NCBI RefSeq assembly: GCF_001884185.1
Contig: NZ_MAOE01000109.1
Span: forward strand, 1 to 64,000
DNA from: Bacillus albus
Lineage (GTDB): Bacteria; Bacillota; Bacilli; Bacillales; Bacillaceae_G
Direction of reading: 5' to 3'
Length of the DNA stretch: 64,000 nucleotides
Under the pieces are notes generated by a model. The model worked only from the letters and a program-made list of their open reading frames with translations, made no database searches and was not told the origin of the DNA. Made by a program: the position numbers and the translations under genes. Shown here one piece after another: positions 1 through 8,602 of this stretch (position 1 is the stretch's first letter; the number at the start of each line of letters is the position of its first letter).

Positions 1-51
1 TTGGTAAGCTGGGCTTGGGATTAGCTGAGATACCCAGGTAGGTTTCCAGCT

Positions 52-165
52 AAATATATCAGCGATTTTTCAAATATATCGAACATAACTCGGAATATAT
101 CAGCGATTATTTCAATATATCGACGATTCGACAAGGAATATCGACTTATCAACAAATTACGACAT
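52..165. repeat. ATATATC-type intergenic repeat, copy 1
   Basis: This AT-rich stretch is built from alternating short units of the forms ATATATCAGCGATT and AATATATCGA. A second copy with the same order of units lies at 54712-54803. The two copies are similar but not identical, and neither has an open frame. I read it as a dispersed B. cereus group intergenic repeat, without assigning it to a named family. Confidence 0.6.
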
Positions 166-387
166 AGCAGAAGTGGGCATATACCCCTCAATATTTAGAG
201 GAAAGAGGAGCACCTATTCGTAAAGCGCCGAATTGAAGTAGTTGATGCTAAGATACTGACAAACCCATGGGGGAAATCCACCAAAATACTCGCAAAACCA
301 CTCAAAAAAAATTCTCACAAATCCCCGCTTTACCAACTAATCCACAAACTAGAAAAGTAAAGTTTTCATATTAAAAAGGGCAATTTT
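166..387. other. Intergenic stretch with no gene seen
   Basis: I see no convincing reading frame or RNA motif between the repeat and the yunD promoter. The sequence is AT-rich with short A-tracts. A neighbouring gene presumably ends before the window. Confidence 0.5.
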
Positions 388-415
388 TTGCTTTTTCTCA
401 TAATGCGAGTACAAT
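388..415 (+). promoter_or_regulatory. Candidate sigma-A promoter of yunD
   Basis: TTGCTT at 388-393 and TACAAT at 410-415 are separated by 16 bases. The start site would fall near 422, giving a leader of about 85 nt before the yunD start codon. Confidence 0.5.
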
Positions 416-507
416 GTAAAATAGCAAGAAAAGACGAAAAGTATTTACAGGATTATTGCGCACGCATAGCGTAAATGGCAGTAAGGAACTGAGAGGAGGT
501 TTTTTCT

Positions 508-1923
508 CTGAATATAAATAAAGAAACAATCATCCACCTTTATCATACAAACGATATACATAGTCATTTTGAAAATTGGCCGCAAATTTCTCGGTTTGTA
601 CAAGGGGAGAAAAAGCGAAGACAAGAAGCCGGAGAGACCGTTTTGACGGTTGATATCGGCGATCATGTGGATCGTTTTCATAGTATTTCGGAAGCGACGA
701 ATGGACTTGGCAATACGAAGCTTTTAAATGAGGCGTTATATGATTATGTAACGATCGGAAATAATGAAGGAATTACGTTAGCGAAGGAGCATTTGAATCA
801 TCTATATGATGATGCTGGATTTGAGGTGCTCGTCGCGAATTTATTTGAAAAAGAAGGGGTACGTCCAGAGTGGGCAAAGCCTTATAAATTACATACCACG
901 ACAGATGGGATTACAATTGCTTTTATCGGGTTAACGGTAGCTTATCCAGAGTTTTACCATATGCTCGATTGGCATATTGAAGATCCGCTTATTCATTTAG
1001 AGTCTATTTTAGAAGAAGTGCGAGATGAGGCTCATATTACGGTTGTCCTTTCTCATCTTGGAAAAAGTATGGATGAGTATATGGCAGAGCATTATGATGT
1101 AGATGTTATTTTAGGGGCACATACGCATCATTTATTTGAGCGTGGCGTTCTTATGAATAATACGTTACTTTGTTGTTGTGAAAAGTGGGGACGTTACGTT
1201 GGGCACGTTCAGCTTACTGTGGATAAAGAAACGAAGAAGCTGTTGAAAAAAGACGGTAGAGCGATTAAGACAGAACGTTTAGGTGCTTATAGCAAACCGT
1301 TATCCACAATTGGATTGTTGCAAGCAGAAAGTAAACAGATTATGGCAGAGCCTGTCGTTCATTTAAAGGAATCATTACCGGTCGATTGGTTTCAGGAGAC
1401 AGCATTTTCGCACATGTTAGCGAATGCGCTGAAAACGTGGTGCGGTGCAGAGATTGGCATGGTGAACGCTGGTGTACTTCTTGAAGGGTTAGAAGAAGGT
1501 GTTGTGACGCGCGGAGATATTCACAGAATTTGTCCACATCCCATTAATCCATGTTTATTAAAAGTGCCAGGGAAAACGTTACGAGAAGTTATTTTGAAAG
1601 CACGTCGCCCGAATATGGAGAACCTTGAGGTAAAAGGATTCGGATTTCGCGGGAAAGTGATGGGGAAAATGATTTACGCTGGTGTAGAAGTTATTCCAGA
1701 TACGATTCCTGGGAATAAAATTTTACTCGAAGATGTAGTGATTAACGGGGAATCGCTGGAATTAGATCGTATATATACAATAGGAACGATTGATATGTTT
1801 ACATTCGGCTACTTATACCCAGAGCTATCCACACTTTCTGACAAACAATATTATATGCCAGAACTACTTAGAGATGTGTTAACAGACATGTTAATAACTC
1901 ATACATCTTCCGTCAAACTATAG
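508..1923 (+). CDS. yunD: YunD-type metallophosphatase / 5'-nucleotidase family protein
   Basis: Member of the bifunctional metallophosphatase/5'-nucleotidase family (YunD of B. subtilis). The N-terminal metallophosphatase signature (HTNDIHSHF, then VDIGDHVDR) coordinates two metal ions; GAHTHH near residue 160 is the third metal-binding block, and the C-terminal part is the 5'-nucleotidase domain. There is no signal peptide, so it is probably cytosolic. The frame is closed by TGA at 490-492. The only start that keeps the first metal motif is CTG at 508, eight bases after GAGAGGAGG (491-499). The next usable start is TTG at 643, which would delete DIHSH. Length is 471 codons. First gene of yunD-yunC. 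Confidence 0.85.
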   Translation: MNINKETIIHLYHTNDIHSHFENWPQISRFVQGEKKRRQEAGETVLTVDIGDHVDRFHSISEATNGLGNTKLLNEALYDYVTIGNNEGITLAKEHLNHLYDDAGFEVLVANLFEKEGVRPEWAKPYKLHTTTDGITIAFIGLTVAYPEFYHMLDWHIEDPLIHLESILEEVRDEAHITVVLSHLGKSMDEYMAEHYDVDVILGAHTHHLFERGVLMNNTLLCCCEKWGRYVGHVQLTVDKETKKLLKKDGRAIKTERLGAYSKPLSTIGLLQAESKQIMAEPVVHLKESLPVDWFQETAFSHMLANALKTWCGAEIGMVNAGVLLEGLEEGVVTRGDIHRICPHPINPCLLKVPGKTLREVILKARRPNMENLEVKGFGFRGKVMGKMIYAGVEVIPDTIPGNKILLEDVVINGESLELDRIYTIGTIDMFTFGYLYPELSTLSDKQYYMPELLRDVLTDMLITHTSSVKL

Positions 1924-1988
1924 GCTAGGTAACTTGTAACACTCATTTTTCTCTTGTCATACAGATAAGAAAGAGAGGAGTGTGAACT

Positions 1989-2291
1989 ATGGTTAATGTG
2001 GAGCCAATTATAATCGATAATTATACGTTTATCGCGGTTAGCGTCAAACTTCCAAAGACAAATTTGCTAGCTGTAATGAGCGATAAAGGATATATTATGT
2101 GCGGTGCATTAGATGTAGGTCTTTTAAATGAGAAGTTAGGGGATCGAGGAATTATTGCTGGCCGTGCGGTTGGTGTAAGAACGATTGAACAACTTCTTGA
2201 GGCACCGCTAGAATCAGTAACGATTGAAGCCGAAACTTTAGGTATTACGGCTGGCACAATCGGAAAAGAAGCATTATTAAAAATGAGATAA
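1989..2291 (+). CDS. yunC: YunC, DUF1805 family protein
   Basis: Compact 100-residue protein of the DUF1805 family, conserved between yunD and yunB in Bacillus. It contains the block YIMCGALDVGLLN and is rich in small beta-forming segments; no membrane segment or signal is visible. The ATG follows AGAGAGGAGTG closely. It sits 65 bases after yunD in the same direction and is probably co-transcribed with it. Biochemical function is not established. Confidence 0.88.
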   Translation: MVNVEPIIIDNYTFIAVSVKLPKTNLLAVMSDKGYIMCGALDVGLLNEKLGDRGIIAGRAVGVRTIEQLLEAPLESVTIEAETLGITAGTIGKEALLKMR

Positions 2292-2303
2292 GCATATATC
2301 GTC

Positions 2304-2345
2304 CCTCCTTCTTGCATAGAAATGATATAAGAAGGAGGTTTTTTT
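2304..2345 (+). terminator. Hairpin after yunC that contains the yunB ribosome binding site
   Basis: CCTCCTTCTT (2304-2313) pairs perfectly with AAGAAGGAGG (2329-2338), followed by seven T. This has the form of an intrinsic terminator for yunD-yunC. The 3' arm is also the Shine-Dalgarno of yunB, and the T-run is its spacer to the ATG at 2346. Confidence 0.75.
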
Positions 2346-3077
2346 ATGAGTATATTTCGTTCGAAAAATTCGCGGTTTCGAAGGGGACCTATTTCCTTTC
2401 GGCACATACTGCTTATGTCGTTTATTCTTTTTGTCATATTACTCGTACAAGGATTATGGATTGTGAATAGTAGCATTCAGCCCACATTAATGAAATATGG
2501 AGAAGTAGAGACGCATAAAATGGCGACAGCGGTTATGACGAAGGCGGTAAAAGACAGAATTAATGAAGGGTTCGATGTCGATTCATTAATGAAAGTACAA
2601 AATGATAAAAACGGGAAAGTATCCACAATTAATTTGAATACGAAGCAAGTAAATGAAATCGTAACGTCAACAACAACGTACATAGAAAAATATTTACAGC
2701 AAGTAGAACAAGGTGACTTGAAGGAGTTAGGTATTTCTGAAAAAAATGGAGCAACGATGGCAGTTCCTTTTGGTCGCGTAACGGATAATGCGCTTCTTGG
2801 AAATATAGGACCCGATATTCCAATTGATTTCACGACGATTGGTCATGTGAATACGGATATTAAACAAAAAATTGAGCCACACGGAATCAATACGACAGCG
2901 ATTCAAATTATTATGGAGATGGAAGTAACGTTGCAAGTCATTATTCCATTTCATACGAAAGAAATAAAAGTGAAGCAAGACGTTCCGATTGCAACGCGCA
3001 TTGTTCAAGGAGAAGTGCCTACGTATTATGGAAGCGGAAGTGTTGTTGTACCTGATAAAAAGAAAACGGATAGTTAG
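2346..3077 (+). CDS. yunB: Sporulation protein YunB
   Basis: 243-residue YunB family protein, in B. subtilis a sigma-E dependent sporulation gene of unclear mechanism. Residues about 20-45 form one membrane segment (LLMSFILFVILLVQGLW region). The remainder is extracytoplasmic and resembles a YlmC/SpoIIR-like secreted body with the repeated pattern VTLQVIIPFHTKEIKVKQ. Its SD (AAGGAGG) lies in the 3' arm of a strong hairpin, so translation from read-through mRNA should be hindered. The gene ends convergent with lytH, sharing a hairpin. Confidence 0.9.
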   Translation: MSIFRSKNSRFRRGPISFRHILLMSFILFVILLVQGLWIVNSSIQPTLMKYGEVETHKMATAVMTKAVKDRINEGFDVDSLMKVQNDKNGKVSTINLNTKQVNEIVTSTTTYIEKYLQQVEQGDLKELGISEKNGATMAVPFGRVTDNALLGNIGPDIPIDFTTIGHVNTDIKQKIEPHGINTTAIQIIMEMEVTLQVIIPFHTKEIKVKQDVPIATRIVQGEVPTYYGSGSVVVPDKKKTDS

Positions 3078-3090
3078 CCGAATTTAAAAA

Positions 3091-3117
3091 ATAACCGTAG
3101 CATATTGCTACGGTTAT
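3091..3117. terminator. Bidirectional hairpin between yunB and lytH
   Basis: ATAACCGTAGC pairs with GCTACGGTTAT around a five-base loop. The lytH stop codon (3114-3116) lies inside the 3' arm. Confidence 0.75.
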
Positions 3118-4097
3118 CGTTTTGTATTCGCGCGTTCTTTTCGCTCCCAAAGACTTAAATGCATGTATGGATCGAAAGCCCATTCTGTATAGCCATTGTC
3201 TTTATACATACCGAAATGTAAGTGGGGCGGGAATTTTCCAGCTGTGCCGGGAGGGCCGTAACCGGTGCTACCAACAAATCCGATTACTTTTCCTGGCTCA
3301 ACAATTTGTCCGAGCTGTATTTCTTTTGAGAATCCGCCTAAATGAGCGTAGTAATGATAATTATTATGAAGGTCGCGAATACCGATGCGCCATCCACCAA
3401 GGCGGTTCCAACCTTTTGTTTCAATAATGCCATAGCAAGTAGATCTTACTGGTACGCCATAGCCTGCAAAAATATCAGTTCCTTCATGAACTCTTCTTCC
3501 CCCAAAACTTCTTCCAGCACCGAAAGTACTACGGTAGCTATGGTCACTACGAATTGGAAGAGGGAACGCATTTCCTTCTAAATTAATACGTCCGTAATGT
3601 TTATAAATTTGCGCGTATTCGGAAATTAATTCAACTGTTTTTGCACGTTTATAATATTCCCAAAGCATAATGTGAACACGGTCTTCGGACGTTCCTTGTT
3701 TTTTTAAAATCGTTGCTGCTGTATGCAAAAGATCACGGTCGTTATTTGCATTTGCGAATCCATCTTTGTCCCCATCTAAACCGATTCCGCCAAATAGAGA
3801 AATTGTATGGGGAAGGGTATCGTTACCATTAACAGGTCCAGCCCATATTTCTGGTTTGAAATAAAGGGAAATGATGGCATCTGGTTTTTTCGGAATATCT
3901 TTTCTTACGCTCCGTATATTTCTTTCATATTGATCCATTGCAGCTAAGTAATACCACGGAATGCCTGAAGATTGCTCGGTTTCTTTATATAGTGCCATGC
4001 GCTTTTCGTATATGCTTTGCTGATTATCTTCACCGTAAGCGATGTTTTGGTGGAGAAGAAAGCAAATCGAAAGCAAAAGAGAAATTTTTCGAAGCAT
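3114..4097 (-). CDS. lytH: LytH, spore cortex M23 peptidase
   Basis: Secreted M23 (LytM-type) metallopeptidase. LytH of B. subtilis is an L-Ala-D-Glu endopeptidase that trims side chains during cortex formation. Residues 1-22 are a signal peptide (MLRKISLLLSICFLL). The middle part (WYYLAAMDQYERN, ISLFGGIGLDGDKDG) resembles a lysozyme-like helical module. The peptidase domain has the zinc motifs HEGTD and HLHFG plus HYYAHL. The start at 4097 is chosen because AAAGGAG lies eight bases upstream and the signal peptide follows directly; the longer frame to 4193 lacks a ribosome site. Likely expressed in the mother cell late in sporulation. Confidence 0.92.
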   Translation of the reverse strand: MLRKISLLLSICFLLHQNIAYGEDNQQSIYEKRMALYKETEQSSGIPWYYLAAMDQYERNIRSVRKDIPKKPDAIISLYFKPEIWAGPVNGNDTLPHTISLFGGIGLDGDKDGFANANNDRDLLHTAATILKKQGTSEDRVHIMLWEYYKRAKTVELISEYAQIYKHYGRINLEGNAFPLPIRSDHSYRSTFGAGRSFGGRRVHEGTDIFAGYGVPVRSTCYGIIETKGWNRLGGWRIGIRDLHNNYHYYAHLGGFSKEIQLGQIVEPGKVIGFVGSTGYGPPGTAGKFPPHLHFGMYKDNGYTEWAFDPYMHLSLWERKERANTKR

Positions 4098-4286
4098 GAA
4101 ATAGACTCCTTTCACATCATCACTCTTTTTAGTGTGGGATATACGGAGTATTTCATTATAGGGAACGATTGGAAAAAATCTTAGAATCTTCATTTGAGCA
4201 AATCGCTTTCATACGTTAGAATAGATATGTTACATTGAAAGAAGCGAACACGGTAAACTATTTCATATTGTGCGGAGTTGATAACC

Positions 4287-5183
4287 ATGACAAAACAAAC
4301 AGAATATAAGCGCAAGCCCGAATGGTTGAAAATTAAGTTAAACACGAATGAAAACTATACAGGCTTAAAGAAAATGATGCGTTCTAAAAATCTTCATACA
4401 GTTTGTGAGGAAGCAAAATGTCCGAATATTCATGAATGCTGGGCTGTAAGAAAAACAGCAACATTTATGATTTTAGGTGCGGTTTGTACACGTGCTTGTC
4501 GTTTTTGTGCGGTTAAAACAGGCTTACCAACTGAGCTTGATTTACAAGAGCCAGAACGCGTAGCAGATTCTGTAGTACAAATGGGCTTAAAGCACGTTGT
4601 TATAACAGCGGTTGCACGTGATGATTTAAAAGACGGGGGAGCAGCTGTTTTTGCTGAAACAGTACGAGCTGTACGTCGTAAAAATCCATTTACGTCAATC
4701 GAAGTATTACCATCTGATATGGGTGGAGTAGAAGAAAACTTAAAAATGTTAATGGATGCAAAACCAGATATTTTAAACCATAACATTGAAACAGTACGTC
4801 GATTATCTAACCGAGTTCGCGCTAGAGCAAAATATGACCGTTCATTAGAGTTTTTACGTCGAGCGAAAGAAATGCAGCCTGATATTCCAACTAAATCGAG
4901 CATTATGGTGGGGTTAGGTGAAACGAGAGAAGATTTAATTGAAGCAATGGATGACTTACGTGCAAACAATGTGGATATTTTAACTCTTGGACAATACCTA
5001 CAACCATCTAAGAAGCATTTACCAGTTCTTAAATATTACCCACCAGCAGAATTTGCAGAGCTTAAAGAAATTGCACTTAGCAAAGGCTTTAGCCACTGTG
5101 AAGCTGGTCCACTTGTGCGTTCTTCTTACCATGCGGACGAGCAAGTTCGTTCTGCAAAAGAAAAAACAGCAGAAGCAAAATAA
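4287..5183 (+). CDS. lipA: Lipoyl synthase LipA
   Basis: Radical SAM enzyme that inserts two sulfurs into octanoyl groups on E2 and GcvH proteins. Two cluster motifs are visible: the N-terminal auxiliary cluster C-X4-C-X5-C ([12 protein letters not shown]) and the radical [20 protein letters not shown] near the end carries the RSSY motif of the family. Length 298, normal. The ATG at 4287 follows GGAG at nine bases; a TTG at 4278 in frame lacks spacing. Monocistronic, divergent from lytH and ending in a hairpin shared with the next gene. Confidence 0.97.
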   Translation: MTKQTEYKRKPEWLKIKLNTNENYTGLKKMMRSKNLHTVCEEAKCPNIHECWAVRKTATFMILGAVCTRACRFCAVKTGLPTELDLQEPERVADSVVQMGLKHVVITAVARDDLKDGGAAVFAETVRAVRRKNPFTSIEVLPSDMGGVEENLKMLMDAKPDILNHNIETVRRLSNRVRARAKYDRSLEFLRRAKEMQPDIPTKSSIMVGLGETREDLIEAMDDLRANNVDILTLGQYLQPSKKHLPVLKYYPPAEFAELKEIALSKGFSHCEAGPLVRSSYHADEQVRSAKEKTAEAK

Positions 5184-5187
5184 TGAA

Positions 5188-5217
5188 AAAAAGAGAGCTA
5201 TTATAAGCTCTCTTTTT
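5188..5217. terminator. Bidirectional hairpin after lipA
   Basis: AAAAAGAGAGCT pairs with AGCTCTCTTTTT around a six-base loop, with T-runs on both strands. The last codons of the minus-strand YbaK-like gene lie within it. Confidence 0.85.
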
Positions 5218-5683
5218 GTTTATATTCTAAAACAGTATTTGAGCATGTTAATAAAATCTTCTTTAATTCCTCTGTGGATAATTCAATTGTAAATTCAGGT
5301 ACACCAGGTGTAATTAAAATTTTATCGTACGTATAAATAGCGTTATCCACAATAATTGTTACATCTTGTGAATAACCGAAAGGAGCGACACATCCTGGCG
5401 TACAACCAGTTTTGTCTCGCATTTCATCAGGAGAACAGAGAGATAAGCGTTCCCCAGTTATTTCTTTCATCTCTCCCCGGTTAAGCCTTGTGCCCTCTAA
5501 CGTGAAAAATACGTAATAATCTCCAGACTTTGATTTCAAAAATAAGCTCTTACTTGGAGTACCTTGTAAGCCGAGCCTTTCACGTACGATACGATCTGTT
5601 TCATAATCGAGTACCGGTTCGTGCTCAAACTTTTCGTAAGAAGCATTTGTTTTATGTAGTAAAGCAAGTACATCTTCGTACAT
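5201..5683 (-). CDS. YbaK/ProX-type aminoacyl-tRNA deacylase
   Basis: 160-residue member of the YbaK/EbsC/ProX superfamily, free-standing editing domains that hydrolyse mischarged tRNA. Typical blocks are present: DYETDRIVRERLGL near the N-terminus, the conserved lysine in SKSLFLKSKSG, and GCTPGCVAPFGY, the family's glycine-rich G-x-x-P-x-G segment with an unusual pair of cysteines. Soluble, no signal. The start at 5683 has only a weak GGGG ribosome site. The substrate amino acid cannot be read from the sequence. Not part of the conserved yun-yut backbone. Confidence 0.8.
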   Translation of the reverse strand: MYEDVLALLHKTNASYEKFEHEPVLDYETDRIVRERLGLQGTPSKSLFLKSKSGDYYVFFTLEGTRLNRGEMKEITGERLSLCSPDEMRDKTGCTPGCVAPFGYSQDVTIIVDNAIYTYDKILITPGVPEFTIELSTEELKKILLTCSNTVLEYKQKESL

Positions 5684-5757
5684 ATGGAGTGATACCCCTT
5701 TCTATTGTTAGTACAGTTTCTTCTCGTGGCGTCAACTGAATGTGTTGGAAAGAGATA

Positions 5758-6312
5758 TTACTTGGATGGTGCTTCCCATAATCGTTTTATAGTACATTGT
5801 TCATCGATTATAATTTCATAAACATCAGGATTCGTTAAAGCTCTCCATTCATTAAAGCCGATCGTATGATCAAAGTGCTTTAAAATGAGCGTAAGTAAGT
5901 TTCCATGTGTAACGAGTAGTGTTGTAGTACGGTTTAATTTTAAAACGTCTTGGATAAGCGATATAGCACGTTCTGTTGCTTGTTTTGTTGACTCTCCGCC
6001 TGAAAAGGCAATATCTATATTTGTAAAAGTAGATTCTAGTTTTTGCATCCAATCGTCCATTGGAACGTCGCTTAATATGCGTTCAGCTAATCGTTCATCT
6101 TCTTGGATAGACAAATTAGCTTGGAGTGCATAAGGCCGGATAGAATCGATAGCTCGCACAAATGGGCTTGAAATAATATGATCTATTTGTGGTTGGTTTT
6201 CTAAGAGAAATGTAGCAAGAATGTTTGCTTGATTTTTTCCTGCAATCGTTAATTCCGCACCACGTTCTTGGCCAGTTGCTGAACAATGTCGTATTACAAT
6301 CAATTTCTTCAT
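5758..6312 (-). CDS. Histidine phosphatase family protein
   Basis: 184-residue protein of the phosphoglycerate mutase-like histidine phosphatase superfamily. The catalytic segment is VIRHCSATGQ, with His acceptor and arginine in place; the residue after His is Cys rather than the usual Gly. The second half carries TTLLVTHGNLLTLIL with the second catalytic His. SSPFVRAIDS gives the conserved SSPFxRA arginine. Probably cytosolic; substrate unknown. It reads in the same direction as the YbaK-like gene, 74 bases before it, and may be co-transcribed. Confidence 0.85.
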   Translation of the reverse strand: MKKLIVIRHCSATGQERGAELTIAGKNQANILATFLLENQPQIDHIISSPFVRAIDSIRPYALQANLSIQEDERLAERILSDVPMDDWMQKLESTFTNIDIAFSGGESTKQATERAISLIQDVLKLNRTTTLLVTHGNLLTLILKHFDHTIGFNEWRALTNPDVYEIIIDEQCTIKRLWEAPSK

Positions 6313-6444
6313 AATTCATCCCCATCTTTCAAGTTGACGCTATATACTTCGACAAATGCGAAAAAAATTCCTTTTTATTGGAAACGGCATATTGATTTAT
6401 AGATGTGGAAAAGTAATGTGGATAATGAAAATTGAGGTGCCAGT

Positions 6445-6888
6445 ATGAAAAAAATGATATGTCTCGTATTCATGATTTGTTTTCTTACGCAAATGTCCAC
6501 AACATATGCACATTCCAATCAAAGGTTAGATTATCCAAGCAACCGAAATAAATCGTTTGCGAGTGAAGATGTATTTTATGAACAGTTAGATAAGAAAATC
6601 TACAAAGAATACAACGATGTAGCATATAGCGTTCGGAAAAAGATCTTATTTAAAGAAGTGCCGGATGAAGAATTTTCTTTCTTACAAAAAACAGCTGTAG
6701 GTTGTCGGAGTAGTGTGGTGTTCCAAGATTCTTTTATTCACCCTGATCGCCAAGTTTATTTTTTCGCGTCCTTTTCTCAAAATGAAGCAGACGAATTTCG
6801 TAAGTACATTGTTATAGATGCAGAAACGAAGAGGAAGCTGCAAGAGGGAAAAAGCTATCATCATTATGATAATCCATATAAAAAATAA
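6445..6888 (+). CDS. Small secreted protein of unknown function
   Basis: 147 residues with a clear signal peptide (MKKMICLVFMICFLTQ, cleavage likely near TYA-HS). The mature part is acidic and polar, with a single Cys (VGCRSS) and aromatic-rich VYFFASF. No family recognised. The ribosome site TTGAGGTG is modest. It ends in a strong hairpin shared with the convergent YhfC-type gene. Confidence 0.75.
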   Translation: MKKMICLVFMICFLTQMSTTYAHSNQRLDYPSNRNKSFASEDVFYEQLDKKIYKEYNDVAYSVRKKILFKEVPDEEFSFLQKTAVGCRSSVVFQDSFIHPDRQVYFFASFSQNEADEFRKYIVIDAETKRKLQEGKSYHHYDNPYKK

Positions 6889-6912
6889 CCCACCAACAGG
6901 TGGGTTATTTTT
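6881..6912. terminator. Bidirectional hairpin
   Basis: AAAAATAACCCACC pairs with GGTGGGTTATTTTT around a four-base loop; serves both flanking convergent genes. Confidence 0.85.
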
Positions 6913-7685
6913 TATTCCGGCACACTCATTAATTTTTCTTTCATTTTACGAATAAGAATGATAGCACCAATTGTGAAGAGAAGGGTAATTCCTTCTGCAA
7001 CAAAGATGTTGATTGTTTTTGTTTGGTAAAGTGCGGCGAAAAAGTCTACAAATGCGTGGAATAATATAGCGTAAACAAGGAAGATATATTTCTTCTGTTT
7101 TACTGCGTATAAGACAAGCATCGTAAAGGCAATTTGCAACACAAGAGCCATAATTCTTTCCAAACTGCCAAGGAAGTATAAATAAGCAGGCTGCTCTATT
7201 AACATATCCTTTACAACATTTAATTGTGGTAGTTTTTCTGCCATTTGAGCGAAGCTACCGTTGTTAATAGCATTTGCGAATATAAGTGTCTGTAATGCCG
7301 AGAATCCACCGACTAAAATAGATTCAATCCCGCCGTGACCTATTCCGTAAGCAAAACCATCTTTATATTCTTGATATTTTTTTAGTAAGAAGAAGAAGGC
7401 AACGAAGCGTCCTAATTCTTCAAAAATACCAGCGGTTAGACCGCCATAAAGTGCGAAGACAAATGGATTTTCTAAAATTGGAGCGATTGCCGGATTTCCG
7501 CGCATAAATAGGTGGAACGGTGTCTCCAGAATTTGAGTAAACCCAATAAAAATAAGAACACCGACGCCGGCTACTTTCCAATTAATATGATATTTTTTAC
7601 GAAAATAAACAAACGCAATAATAGGTACCAGAATCGAAAGCACAAGTTGAATTGTGATACTGGCAATTACCGTACTTGAAACCAT
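6912..7685 (-). CDS. YhfC-type intramembrane metalloprotease
   Basis: About 258 residues with some seven membrane segments. It carries glutamate/histidine motifs typical of the YhfC (DUF2324) branch of CPBP-like membrane proteases: [26 protein letters not shown] and HAFVDFF. The start at 7685 ([10 protein letters not shown]) is taken because the first membrane segment begins there; the frame extends upstream to 7880 but that part runs into the regulator's promoter. Divergent from the MerR/TipAS gene, with a shared 140-base control region, so it may be a target of that regulator. Confidence 0.8.
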   Translation of the reverse strand: MVSSTVIASITIQLVLSILVPIIAFVYFRKKYHINWKVAGVGVLIFIGFTQILETPFHLFMRGNPAIAPILENPFVFALYGGLTAGIFEELGRFVAFFFLLKKYQEYKDGFAYGIGHGGIESILVGGFSALQTLIFANAINNGSFAQMAEKLPQLNVVKDMLIEQPAYLYFLGSLERIMALVLQIAFTMLVLYAVKQKKYIFLVYAILFHAFVDFFAALYQTKTINIFVAEGITLLFTIGAIILIRKMKEKLMSVPE

Positions 7686-7774
7686 ATTTTCACCGCTTTC
7701 TAATATATGTACATATCTATTATGCATGAAATATAGTGGAGATGAAACTTTTAACAAAAAAATGAATTTACTTA

Positions 7775-7805
7775 TTGACTCTAACGTTGCGTCATACTTT
7801 ATCGT
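7775..7805 (+). promoter_or_regulatory. MerR-type promoter with 19-bp spacer
   Basis: TTGACT (7775-7780) and TATCGT (7800-7805) are 19 bases apart. The spacer TAACGTTGCGTCATA has partial dyad symmetry around ACGTTGCGT. An overlong spacer with dyad is the hallmark of promoters twisted into shape by MerR activators, so autoregulation is likely. Confidence 0.6.
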
Positions 7806-7827
7806 ATGTATTAAGGGGGAGATACAC

Positions 7828-8559
7828 ATGACAATGAAGGTAAAAGAAGTAGCTAATTTAGTTGGAATTAGTGTGCGCACACTGCATCATTACGATGAAA
7901 TTGGGTTGTTAACCCCAGATGAGACGACAGAGTCTGGATATCGTCTGTATTCCAATGAAAATTTAGAGACATTGCAGCAAATTTTATTTTTTAAAGAACT
8001 AGGCTTCCCTTTGAAGAAAATTAAAGAAATTATCATGAGTCCATCATTTGACCGAGAAGAAGCGCTACAGCTTCATAAGAAAATGCTTCTTGAAAAGCGT
8101 GCTCGGTTAGATAAAGTGATTGCGACGATTGATAAGACAATTCAGCATACAAAAGGAGAGATTGAAATGACGAATAAAGAGAAATTTGAAGGCTTCGATT
8201 TCAGCCATAATCCGTACGAAGAAGAAGCGCGTGAAAGATGGGGAGACGCAGCTGTAGATAAAGCGAATGAATATGCGAAAGGTATGTCAAAAGACAATCA
8301 AGAAGAGTTTAATACGATTTACAGAAACTTAGCGGCGCTTAGACACGGCGCACCAGATTGTAAAGAGGCACAGGAAGCAATTGGAGTATGGTACGATTAC
8401 TTGCAAAACTTCGGTGAATATTCATTAGACGCTTTTAAAGGACTCGGTCAAATGTACGTCGCTGATGAGCGCTTCACGAAAAATATCGATAAGTTTGGCG
8501 TGGGATTAGCGCAGTTTATGTGTGATGCGATGGCGGTTTATGCGGATCGTAAGAAATAG
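7828..8559 (+). CDS. MerR family regulator with TipAS-type effector domain
   Basis: 243 residues. Residues 1-70 form a MerR winged helix ([30 protein letters not shown]), followed by a dimerisation coiled coil to about 110. Residues 115-243 match the TipAS ligand domain ([47 protein letters not shown]), as in TipAL of Streptomyces and Mta of B. subtilis, which sense hydrophobic drugs or peptides. The ATG at 7828 follows AAGGGGGAG. Divergent from the membrane protease. The ligand cannot be inferred. Confidence 0.92.
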   Translation: MTMKVKEVANLVGISVRTLHHYDEIGLLTPDETTESGYRLYSNENLETLQQILFFKELGFPLKKIKEIIMSPSFDREEALQLHKKMLLEKRARLDKVIATIDKTIQHTKGEIEMTNKEKFEGFDFSHNPYEEEARERWGDAAVDKANEYAKGMSKDNQEEFNTIYRNLAALRHGAPDCKEAQEAIGVWYDYLQNFGEYSLDAFKGLGQMYVADERFTKNIDKFGVGLAQFMCDAMAVYADRKK

Positions 8560-8563
8560 TTAA

Positions 8564-8602
8564 AAATAAAGAAGGCGGAGTTTTTCTCCACCTTCTTTAT
8601 TT
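8564..8602. terminator. Bidirectional hairpin
   Basis: AAATAAAGAAGG-c-GGAG pairs with CTCC-a-CCTTCTTTATTT around a five-base loop between the convergent TipAS regulator and yutC genes. Confidence 0.85.

Noticed and set aside
52-165. Possible CRISPR-like array of AT-rich units
   Set aside because: Units are short and variable with no spacers of regular length, and there are no cas genes.
2021-2476. Minus-strand frame across yunC and yunB
   Set aside because: It spans two genes and the hairpin between them; no start signal.
4430-4969. Minus-strand open frame of 179 codons across lipA
   Set aside because: A shadow of lipA without ribosome site or family features.
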